From Vanilla planifolia (taxonomy: Eukaryota > Streptophyta > Magnoliopsida > Asparagales > Orchidaceae): 64,000 nt of DNA. Made by a program: the position numbers and the translations under genes. Under the pieces are notes generated by a model. That model worked only from the letters and a program-made list of their open reading frames with translations, made no database searches and was not told the origin of the DNA. Positions 11,501-23,800 of the stretch are shown in pieces; position 1 is the first letter of the stretch, and every line of letters begins with the position of its first letter. The stretch spans positions 26,836,670 to 26,900,669 of the forward strand of contig CM043872.1 of assembly GCA_023846275.1 (NCBI GenBank). The letters run 5' to 3'.

Positions 11501-14500
11501 TATGTCTTTTAACATTTAAAATATTCTTTGATATTCTTAAGTTAATAAATTATTGTATCTTTGAGATCTTTATAAATAAGGATGCTCACCATGTTGTAAG
11601 AAAAAGTTTTAAATGAGTGAAGAAGTACTGTCGCTGAGCTTGTGAGATACAAGAATGTTTTGTGTAAAATATCCAACGGTGTGATTTCGGAGGTGTCTCT
11701 AGAAGGTGAGCGCGAGGCTTAAAATGAGATATCACGATCCATTATCCAATATATGCAAAAGCATCAAATTACTAAAAAAGTCCTTAGCTGCTTTTATTTC
11801 ATATTTTGGAAATTATATTTATCACGTCCGACTCTCTTATAAGTGCATGTGATCATGTAATTCCTTGTTTGACATTCTACAAACTCTACTTATATGTGTA
11901 CATTGCTGCTTCATCACTAATGCGAGAGATTGGATGTGTGTTGTTTAAAATAAAATTTTCTTTGGGTTGAGATCCCTTTTGTTAAAATTAGTATAAGTCC
12001 TGAGATTTTGGGAAAGTTATTACTTACCCGACAATCCTAATGTTTTTTATTATAAGCCTATAACACATTTGGGTAGCCCATTGTATGGATATAATACTTA
12101 AACATAAGCCTTTCTTAATTGTCTATGAGCTAAAATATATTTTGGACATATTAACTTACATTACTTAGCTAAGAAGGGACCGCAAGCAACACAGGTCACT
12201 TTGTTGTTAAGCCCATAACCCCTTGACAGCTAAAAAATGAGGTACTTGAAAAAATGTTTAATATTATTGATCTTGAATAAAATAAATAGTAATATAAATG
12301 TAACAAACATAATTTTAAAGACATGGGGTAATCTCACAAAATCAATGAAAAAAGTTTGAAAGGTATAAGTTAAATGCATACAAAAGAGACATTCTAATAT
12401 ACCAAGGAAACCAAATCATTGGAAAGAAACATAATGATGAAAACTTAAGATTCATCGACGAGTGGTATCAAAGAAAGATGGCAACAAAGAAAGATTTCAA
12501 GCACAATGTTATCAACAACGTGAGAAGGAAGAATGATAAGCTACGTCCTAGGTAGTATGAGGATGTTGGCGGTTGAGTTCATTATTGAATTGTACAACAT
12601 TTTACTACTTGGACCTTACACTCCTATTTCCAATGTAGAAGCCCTAACGAGTTGGCACATTATAATTATCATTATAATCAAAATTACTATCTTAACGATA
12701 TGTAAGAAAAAATAATATAATCTTTTAAAATCAATGCGGAGGTGAACACAAATACCTTACGATAAATCATTGTCAACCTCTTTAAACTAACCTTTTACAA
12801 TTATTAGAAGAATCAAGTTTTACATATTTATTTTTAAAATCACATATTAATAGTTAATAAATCATTTACATATTCTTTTTATTCAAATAAAAAAACATAA
12901 AAATTACATATCTAATTATAATTATATATTTTTTTAAATCATCATATGTTAACTTTCATTCTATCTCAATAGTCTCACTAAGTGCCTTTCCTTTACCTAA
13001 AAGTGTTAGGCTAAAAAAAACATGAGCCAACTAACATTAGTTTTACAACAAATGCATGTACATACATGTAAAGAAATACCATATTTGGGTAACCTTAAGT
13101 CATTTACAATACTAAGATATAAATAAGGCATTATAGTCAATAATTAATAAGAAAGTAATTTTTATGTAAAACTTTTGTTATTAATCTTTAGAGCTTTTAC
13201 ACATTTCTTATTTACTTTTATTTTTATATTTTTTAGATATTGGTTTAAGAAAATACCATTTTCATAAACAAGTTAGGCATATTTATGAACAAATTATTCC
13301 AAACTTAAACGCTTGAATGAAGACTCCTTTGACTCTTCTTAGAAACCTATTATTTTAGATTGCATTGTAGCCATTTTGGATAATCCCTCGTCATTTCATT
13401 TTAAAAAATTTATTCCCTTCACCAAACATCTTTTTTTTTTCTTTTCATATTCGTTTCTTTTATGACTAAGATAATCATGATTTTGATTAAAAAATATTTA
13501 GTGGAATTTATTAAAATTTTTAAAATTATTAGAATATATTTTAAGATTATAAGAAATGGATTACACAATACAATGTAAAAAGATCGTTCTCTACGATAAG
13601 GAAAAGTAACAATGAAAACTTAGTTGAATGAATCAAATAATATAATAAACAAATCATACAATATAATTTAATGTGATGTTGAGAAGAACTTAGTTAAATA
13701 AATCGTATAATTTGATGAGGGATATCATACAGTGCAATAGATGATAACTGGGCTCTTTAAAGGAGTAGATGAGTCTAACATGCTAAAGAAGAAAAAAGTT
13801 AAGATTGTATAATATGTTGTCGAGTGATTATACGATACAATTGAGAGAGAGAATGAATAAGGAGCTATGTGATAATATAGTATAAATATTATTTGACCAT
13901 CGTACAAGTATGTTTTTATGTAGAATGGAATATCATCATAATGCATCATATTAGATAATAAGGCAACATTGAAGCATATAAGTATGAAAGCAAATATCAT
14001 ACAAGTGTAATAAAAAAAAAACTTAGTTAAGTTTAATGAATTTAGTAACATATGAAATAATCATACAATAAGATGAGCATAGTTGTACAAATATGATAAC
14101 GAGAAGAATAATATTGTACAAGAAATCATTAGTTATGTCATAATATCAAGCATTAAAATTAATGATATGCATACAATAAAAGGACATCGTACAATACAAT
14201 ATAAAATAAATGTTTGAATTAAAAAGGTTGAAATCAATTATACACTTATGATGAAGTATATCATGTAAATATGATAAATATAAGTAATTGTAGATAAAGA
14301 AATTTGACTTATCGTATATGTACAATGAAATATATTGTATAAATATAAAAAAATATAAATAAACGAGATTTGATTTATTAGATAGTAAGAAGCTATGAAT
14401 CACATAAATATGATTCTCTACACTTTATATATTTTTATTTTTTTAATAAATAAGTTATTATATTTTTATTTTGTTTGATAACAATTTTGATGTAACGGTA

Positions 14501-14640
14501 GTTTTCAGATAGGTAATTTAAAAAGTTATTTTTTTAAATATTATGCAAATATAATAAAAATGATTAATTTATTTTTTACAATTTAATAGGAAACAGAGTT
14601 TAAAAAACCCACATAAAATAAGGATCAATTAGGTCATGTT
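8530..14640. other. AT-rich intergenic region between CCT2 and the TPR gene
   Basis: About 6 kb with no supported gene. Both flanking genes are transcribed away from it, so it holds both promoters at its ends. Short poorer-in-AT patches occur at 10800-11170 and 11570-11960. The second has a TATAAATA-like stretch near 11571 and could be the remnant of a terminal repeat, but I cannot show paired ends. From about 13560 to 14400 there is a loose array of short units with recurring ATACAAT or GTACAA words. Open frames here are low-complexity and match nothing I recognise. Confidence 0.6.
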
Positions 14641-14849
14641 AGGCCCCTCCGAGAAACATCCGGTTAACACCGGAGGTTTGTGCTACTTTTTCAGTTCATC
14701 TATTCCTTCCCTGGTGTCCGAAGGATTCGCTATTGCGTAAAGGAGGATTCGTGCTTTGTCGATCAGAAGGTTAGCTACAAATCCGTGTTGAATTTTCTCA
14801 TCTCTTACTGTTTGTTTTAAACGCGTTCTTGGGTTTTGGATGTAGAAAA
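14640..14849 (+). promoter_or_regulatory. Probable TPR1 leader and proximal promoter
   Basis: Base composition shifts from very AT-rich to balanced near 14640, about 200 bases before the start codon. A nested inverted repeat built on CCTCCG, CCGG, CCGG and CGGAGG lies at about 14646-14678. No convincing TATA box is seen. The transcription start is inferred only. Confidence 0.35.
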
Positions 14850-17800
14850 ATGGTGGTCATCGAAGCTGCAGTCGAGCCAGAGGATGGGATCAAGGAAACA
14901 TCTGGAACCAGTGAAAGACAAGAATCGACATCCACCAGTGCGACAGCCGCGAACGAATCCACTCCAGCGGTGGAGGGAACTTTTAGCGAGGACGAAAGCT
15001 TCGAGGATGCGTTGACGGAAGAGCAGTTAAATGAGGTTAAATCTGATAATTCGATGATTGATTGTATGAAGCTTTTGCACTCCTATCTTTTTGATGCAAG
15101 TAAAAAAATTTAATTTCATTTTCATGATTTCGGTTACCGTTTAAGGTAGATTGTTCGGCTATATCGCGTTAGTGCAGATGTATATTGAGCTGCTTCCTTC
15201 TATTCCTCGTGATGCCATTGAGAACGTGGCTTAAATGGCCATCTGAGCATCATGGGAGCGGTACAAGTAGTGGGACGAGAGAGCATATCATTAGGAAAAG
15301 AAAAGGTAAGTATCAGGGCTAGGTTGCCTACCTGCGCCTCTGGCTGTCAGGTTTAATTCATGCAAATGGTCTGTTTTTGCAATGATTTATCCATGGCAAG
15401 GTTCTTTAAATGAACTCCTTCTGAGACCGTGCTTAGTTGGGTGCCTCGTGCCCTGGTATGCTCCTTAATTAGTTCATGGCGTTAGATAATTATGGAAATC
15501 ACCATGAAAGTTCAGTTGTCTTACAAGATTTTCTGACAAATTATAGCTGAAGTGATAGCATGGAAAAATAATTCCATGTTCAATGATAAGTATGTGACTT
15601 GAACGTTTATGAAATATCATATGCTAATATCAACTTATTTAGTAATTTTCAGGGTTGAACAAACCTTGGAAATAGTGTACCAGACTGTGATTAGTCAATG
15701 GTAAGGGTTTAGTAGTGGTATCTAGACTCTTATGAGTTTTGGAGGATGATTAACTTTCAGTTGTGTCAAAGCAATGTAAACAATTGAGGTTGGGTTGGTA
15801 TATGGGCCTTCATTGGTCTTGCCTTCTCTTTCATTATAATAATGGGCACTTTATAATAATTCTTGTGGTTTAGCGAAGAAATTTATATTCATTTGACAAA
15901 GATGGAGATTATATCTCCTTTAATATAGAAAACTCGACCAAAGATGGACATTAGATCTTCAATTCAAATGATCAAGATTCATCAAGTGATAGTTTTTTCT
16001 GTTTTTCTCTTTATCACCATGAAGTTGCAATAAAAAAGTTTAAAGCCAAGGCTTTGAAACATTGCCAAACAAAGTCCCTTTTGTTTTTGAGAGGAGACAT
16101 TGAAATGAAAACAATTGGTCAATACCTCTTTTTTGCTTCTCTTTCACATTGAATTAAGAGGAAGAACAATTTCCTTGCCAATTTTTGTATAGCCAAAAAG
16201 ATCAAGAATCTTTTGAGGTTGGCATATATTTAATTTATTCGTAATGTCCTAGGAGATGAAACGAGTGTGGATTGGATGAGGGTTGTTTCTTAGGGTCTAA
16301 GGAGGAAATGTGTTATGTGGGCTTATTTGGAGTTAAAGCTCCAATGTCTAAAAATTAATTGCATATGACTTAGTTATGGACATGTTCTCAGATGTCGTGG
16401 TTGTTTTCTTAGAGTGTCATGGGCTAGTCCTTGGAGTATCTTAGAGACATGCTTGACTTTATTTTGTTAAATAAATTTATAAGACATTGTTTGGAGTAGT
16501 TGACATGTTTTTTGAAGCATCCAAGGAGTTTCATTGTTGGGCATGTATCCAACACCATCAGATAGACTTTGAGAAATGTCTATGCTTTATTGGTTATGTT
16601 TAAGATATTATTGTCATATTTTTCCTCCAATATTAATGCATTGCCCCAATGTGCTGCCCTTAAAACAGTTATGCGGCGAACTAAAATGCTTCAAATCCTT
16701 CTTAAATTTCTTAAATTCAATATAATTTTAACAGGATGGTAAGTATCATTAGCTAAAATTGGGATGATCTAGCCAATTTATTCTATTTGTTATTGTAAGA
16801 CAATAATTACATGATGTTTTTGCCTTTCGAGATGAACAAATGGGGTAACATAAAGCATTTGTAACATTGTGACCCTTAACAGCCTAAAGGACTCTTTGGC
16901 AATTGGTTCAAAGAATACTAATCCAATATAAGCAATATGGATAAGGAATATATGGAAAGGTTGGGATTTGGAGCTCATTGAAAGTAAGGGCATATTAGTC
17001 TTAACATGAAGAAATTGGCAATCATATTTCATCGTATGTCTGTTCTCTTGGCATTGATAAAATTGACTGATTTCACAACAAATTCATCTAAAAACAAACT
17101 AAGAACTAATAATTAACACTGTTAACTTTCACTGCACAATTTTTAAGGACATTTTTTGGTTGAAGGCAGTGATTTTACATGGGGCTTCTGTGTAATTTTT
17201 GTTGCATAGGTAAGCGTTTCCAATTTCAACATTTAAATGCTTTTATTTTTTCTTCAATTAAAGCTATCTTTCTTCAGTAACAGGAACTCATTTTACAGTG
17301 ATATACTCTAATAAGATCATATATTATGTTTTGGTTTTAATTTGAATGTGTGCTAATTTTGGTCTTGAATTACATGGCCTTGCAAGTCTTTGGGGTTTGA
17401 CCTTAAAGTATATATTTTGTATTGTTTTGATGATGTGGATGATGAAGGTTGTAAATTAAACATTTTTGTAATTTTATAATTTTTTCAGAAAGCATTGAAC
17501 CAAGCAAATACTGCAAAATCAGAAGGAAATAAGCTATTTGGGATTGGGCAGTATGATCAGGCATTATCACAATATGAACATGCTTTGCAAATTGCTTCAG
17601 AGGTTCCTTCATCTGAAGAAGTTCGCTCCATGTGTCATGCCAACCGGGCAGCATGCTTCATGAAATTGGTATTTATTCTTTTAAATTTTCTTTGGAAGAG
17701 CTGTTATATAGAGTAGAATGCTTGTTCCTTAACTTCATATATTACTAGCTACTATTATGTTATTTATTTACTAAATCTATGTGTTTCATGCATATTTATT

Positions 17801-20800
17801 TTTAAATAGAACCAATTTGAATTTTCTATAATTATGGTTAGTACATTTAACAATATCTTATGCTTTGTACCATTAATTTTTTGTTTCAATGGTTTTTCTT
17901 AATGCAATGGGAACTGCATTTGTGCTTGGAAAAATTGCACTCGCATCATTAGATTGTGGGCCATTGATCTTGATGAGGGATTGGGCTATTTGTGCACATT
18001 GCTAATGCTGCTATGTAATGAGTGTGCTCGAGCTATTTCATTTTTCTTATATTTTACTGTATCAGCAGGATTTATTTGCAAAAAGCTTTTCCTTGTGTTT
18101 TTTGTTCAAGCCATCATGTAGTTGCTCTGACTTTGACAATCATGTATTTCTTAAGTTATGTAGAATTACTGGTAGGAAACTTGTCAATTGAAGTTTGACA
18201 AATTCTGTTCTTTTAATAGTCTATACTTTATAACTTGTGTTTGGAAGGATCTAGTAACAATTAGGTTTTTCAATTTTTCAATTTTCATTTTTGATTTCTT
18301 TTGATCTAAATTTCCTTTGAATCCTTGCGTAAATGAAGAAGATCTAAAGGATTTTGTAAGAGTTTTTTTAAGAGAATTAGCTATTCAATGAAAAACGTAC
18401 ACAATCAATGCAAACCAATTAGACATCTAATGAAAAACCAAGATCATGGTTAAGATCCACATAGGTTAGAAACCTTTAATAAAGGAAAATACTAAACAAA
18501 AGTGATGCTAAATGGTGTAGGTTTGTAAAATTCAGCAAAGACTAGAAGTAATTTTTATCTTATTTCATATATGTGTAGAATATATTAGGTTTAAAAAAAA
18601 ACTCGTAATAATTATCACTCATGCAGAATAAACTATAATGAGGATAGAAACAATACACTTGAATCAATTGAAAGTATGTAGAAAAATGTTTGTGTCTGTA
18701 ATCATTTGGGATGGTCTGAAGGGACGTGCTATTAGTTGGGAGTGTGTAAAGCAGTGTGATCAAGATCAATGGCAATGTGACCAACATCCATTGTTAGTTA
18801 GTAAAGCTATAATTAATAATTTGACAGCATAACATTGAAATATTTGAGAAGAGAACAAGATGAATAGACCTTCGAAAGAGGATGATATTTTCATGTATAT
18901 GGTGATGCCAGATGATGATGTCATTGGTCATGGAGATATCATTGGTGATAAGCTGAAAATAACTCTTCTTTTGGGCTCCTCTCCCCTTTCCAAGAATTCA
19001 CAATCCTAAGAATTAGGATTTTTTTGATTTTAGTTGCTTGATTTCATCAACAACCAATATAATTCAATGTGGAAGAGATAAGCTAATAATCAAAGAATCA
19101 TATTCCATGAAGTTATGGAATTCCATTACATGCACAAGGGTACTTATTGCAAAATTTGTCAACTTGCTTAGCCATAATCTCTTTATTGACAAGCTAAAAG
19201 TGAAAATAGATAAGGAAAAATATATTAGTTGTAAAAATTTATCTAGATATTATTACTTGGTCAATGAGGACTGCATAGGATGATTATCCTAGGAATAAGG
19301 CCTCTAATATGTAGTCAACAGGTGCTTGTTTGGGGTATGACACAACTAAAGATTGAAACTGTAGAATGCCTAAATAGAAAATTGGATCTAAATTGAATTG
19401 AAAATTTTCTTGATTGAAGCTAAACTAAAATACAAGATATTGGGATTGAATTGTAGTTGGCAAATGAGTGCCTTAAGTGCCCTCATGACTTTGTTTACAT
19501 ACTAAGCTGGCTTTGGTGCATTACCTCACATGGCCTTTCCGTTGTTTTGTGTCCTCACCGGCTCCTGTTTGGGGAGAACTTAATCTCGTTCTGTTTGACT
19601 AGGTCGTGTTTGATCCCCAAAGTTTTGTTGTTGTGATTTAGGTATTTTTCTACAATTGCATCTTTTGTTTCATATGTCTTTAATAGTTATTATGCTTTGT
19701 CACTATTCCTTGATCATCTATAATTCAGTCTATTGGCTTTCTCTTCTTATCAAATTATGCTAATGTATACTTAGTGGTAGGTTTACTCTCAAGAGGGTGG
19801 TTAATGAATCAAGTGGATTTTTTTGAATCAATGCTGCTTCCTTTTAGGTAGACAGATATGAGATAGTGAAATTACTGTTAATCTCATAACTCAAGGAAGT
19901 TATGACATAAGCATTTGAGCTAAAAATTAAGTAGATTATTGTGAATAAATGGTAGTTCCTTTTAAGTAAATAAGTATGAGATGTTGAAAGTATTGGTAAT
20001 CCCATAATCCTTAGGCAATTTAAGGACATAAGCTGGCTAACTTTGTTTAATATCTAGAATGGGCTTGCACCCCTTATATTCCTTTTTTAAATTCTTGGTA
20101 AGAACTTTATAGACTTGGTACATATCATAACGTAATCAATTTTAGTGAAGTCTGCAACATCTTTTACATTAATAAGGAGAAAGGGATTGTGAATCAAGTG
20201 GATTACTTTGAATCAATGCTAATTAATTATATATGGTTAGGCATAAAACATTGAAAGCATTGCTAATCCCTTAATCTTCTCATCTTGTGTTTAGAAAGGT
20301 TTAGGTCATAATAACAATTCTCCGTTTCCAATCCATTTAGTGATTTGTCAATTATTTCATCATACATTATTTCAATTGTAATTGTAATAAATGATTTTAT
20401 TGGCAATGACAATGGCTTACCTACAGTGATACTCTCTCAAATAAGTTTAGGTAGCTTAGTTTTTCTTATGTATGTGAAAGTTTAGGACAAAAAAGCCATA
20501 TACATCCTTTTCTTGGTGTTGCAAGGTACAAGACATGCCTCTTTTCTTCAATAAGGAAAGAGCATGTGTTCTCTCCCTCTTTGATGGCTGCACCCATGCT
20601 ATATAACTAAGGCTTATAAAAAATGATATTTCTGACATGCTTAGGCAAGATGTCACATTGTATCCCTTGGAGAAACTACATAGTTTATCAAAACCATTTT
20701 TTTTCTTGTAGACAGACATAGAAGTGATGCTTACCCTAACGCATTTATCAATGTTGAGCTAAAACGTGTGATAGGACATGGACGATTATGTGAAATACAA

Positions 20801-23800
20801 TAGTCTTCTTCCAATATTTGGCTTCTTGGAGTTGGGAAAAAATGCACTCAATGATTTTTACAATTTGTTTTAAACATTTGTCTTCATTTTGGTCACCTTT
20901 AAGAAAATTATATTTAATGGTCATTATTAGACTTGTTTTTGCTTGCAAATCCCTTTTCTATGTAATTGATCTTCTTACATTAGAGAGTAGATACGTGACT
21001 AAAGGCTTCCTAATGATAGATATTGGAGTTTGGGGCATCCATTGGGTAGAAACAATAGTATGCCTGGTGTAGACACAGTACCTAGTAGATTGTACTAGCA
21101 GCTGCATTAGGTTTTCAAAAACTCGTGTTTTAGAAGGCCTTATACCATCAAGCAGCATGAAATGCATCCTATGGTATACCAACCTCCATTGCAAAAAACT
21201 CTTGGTAGAGCTCCTAATGCAAAGTAGAGCTATACATCAAAGCACGTGGCTTTCTTACTCTTCATAACCCCTCACCTCATATTGAACTCATTGAATTAGG
21301 CATATTACTTACAGTCATATTGTGTTAACCAAGTCATTGCCACTGATCTAACAGGTAGTCATGATTTGCTTTGAAAACATTTTTTTTATAACTTCATTGA
21401 ATTCCCCATACTTTTGACCAATTATAACTTTTGTTGTTTCAAATTAATCTATAAGAACGACTCATGAATTTCACTTTTGTAAGCTAACCTTAAAATTATT
21501 GTCCATTATCATATTTTTCTTACCTATGAAAGCTTCTGAGGATGCGTGATAGGTAGAAATGGGAAATAATTTTCAATTGGGAGGTTGGTGACTTGCTCGA
21601 GGTTATTTGTTTGTATTGAGTTTTCATTATTTAAGACAATGACTTGGGTTTTTGCCTCTATGTCATGGCTGGACCATCATCATCACTCCTTGGTCATGTA
21701 GGGAATGCAACAGGTGTGCTTGTAGTTTCCTGTACCTAGTATGGATGATATCCTACCCAAACCAAAACAACCAAGGTGCCATATCGCACCATGCAACATG
21801 CAAGAAAATGGTGAGTTAGCATTTCTACTAAAAGGCTTTCTTCTATCAATTGTGCAACATTGATCTGCTTACTTAGACAATTGAACCAACAACGATGGAC
21901 AAATCAAGTCAATAGTGGGTGAATTGTAGGGGATCAATCAATACCTCTAAAAAGTCTAATTATAGTCAAATATTCTAATAGAAGTATATTTGTCTAGACC
22001 TTTTATTGTCACAGTGACCACAAAGTATTTTGTGCAAAAATGTTTAGTGCACTATTAATTCAGTGCAAATTATAAGTTAAGAACAACAAACGTGTAATAA
22101 AGTGCTACCATGCATGCATGAGCTAGTAAAATAAATGTGCAGCAAGCAAATAATAAAATTACAAAAAGCAAACTAAGTTGAAGTTCTAATTAAAAGCATA
22201 TTGTACTCTCAAATATAATGTAGGGCAATGCTATAGGATGCTATTTTGTATTATTCATGTTTAGACTTGTGGTGCAAAGGTATTACTAAAAGTAGTTTCC
22301 TGAGAATTTGCTATTCAATACTGAAAGTGCATAGTTAATGCAAACCAGTTCAAAATGCACCAAAGATTGAAGATTGTGTCTTCTTAAGAACTCGTCAAAG
22401 AATAATCTTGGAAACCTTCATGATATAGAAACGGTGCTATGCAGTGTAGACTTGCAAAAATCACCAAAATATGGGAAGTAATCCTATCCAAAGGTTATAT
22501 TTTTGCACAGTTGATTGAAAAAAAAGAACAAGCTTTGTTACAAAGCTAAGTTCTTAGAGAATAAACAATAACTAGGACAGAAACAGCACATTCTAATGAA
22601 CTAAAAAACAGTTACAAAATTGTTCTCTTTACGATAGTTGAGAGCGATTTTGGGACCATTCAAATGTTTTGAAGATTGTTTGAGAAGCTCAGTTGGGTCA
22701 TGTGGGCTAATTGTGCTAGAATCAACAAATAGAAGAATATTGGAAAATTTGAGGAAAGAAAAGGGAAATTGTGGACGGCATGAACTCCGTGGAATATTAA
22801 CAACATAGAAAACATGAGTATGAAGAGGATGGTGATGTCGTGGTGGATACAATTGATAGTGGTGTTGTCGATGAAAAGTAGCAAGGGGCTCTCCTCTTGG
22901 CATTAACACCCCTCCATAACTTTGCGATGTCCTCAACATTTGGCTTCCTGCAATTACAGCAGCGTGACATTGACAAGCAAAGCAACCCACAACGTGGAAA
23001 TAGAATGGCAAAATATGATATCATAGGTTCGTGTATTATTAAGTCTAGGTCATGTCTGCTTAACATACACAAGTGACCTCCTTACACTAGTGATCAAAAT
23101 GCCTACCCATAATCTCTTGAAAACAAACGTGGAAGAAAATATACCAGCTTGAAAATTTTTTTGGACTCGTTCACCCTGGGAGATTGACACTCGGGGCCTT
23201 GTGATTTCCCAGGGCAGTCCACATGGGAACTTGAGCTCTCCTTTTTGGGTGATGGGTTTTCTTTTGTTGACATGGCCCAGCTGAAGGTTGAAACAACTAA
23301 ATCGAAAATGGGAACTAAACTGGAACTATGCTGAGCTGAATTGAGGTTGAACTGTAACTGAAAGCCAGAATTGAATTGTAATTGGAGATGACTGGTCCTG
23401 TTGTCCTTAGTTATTCAACCAAATAAATGTGAAGGTGGGATTTGCACTCCTTGTAGAGGGCTGACTCTAAGGCACTGCTTTGTACGGCACGTCCTCTATA
23501 CTGTGAGCATCAAGAAAGCTTATGATAGGCTTCTAAAAGAAGAATTTTAGATAGAAAAGAGTTTACATGGCATGTGTTAAGAGTTATTAAAATCATGTAT
23601 GTTGTAGCAATGATCTACATATGTACACGAAGAAGATTGAATAAAGATTTTTTTATAACAGATGAAGTATGATTTTGTATGCTTTTAGCTAATGATTTTC
23701 TACTCGTTCATAATACTACGGAAGGGTTAAAGCAAAGTTGAAGTTTTGGAGTTGAAGAAGTTCTTTCTGAGAAGATTGATTTATGTACATAAATGTTTGG

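Noticed and set aside
13725-14403. Minus-strand ORFs of 108 and 85 codons
   Set aside because: They are rich in Tyr, Ile, Phe and Leu, as expected by chance from an AT-rich repeat, with no motif or splice context.
14829-14849. Upstream extension of the TPR1 frame from 14829
   Set aside because: The frame there begins with TTG, not ATG. The first ATG at 14850 gives MVVIEA, a normal start.
22601-23072. Overlapping minus-strand ORFs of 136, 91 and 74 codons in the TPR1 intron
   Set aside because: Several frames are open at once in a segment that aligns to another non-coding repeat copy, and no domain is visible.
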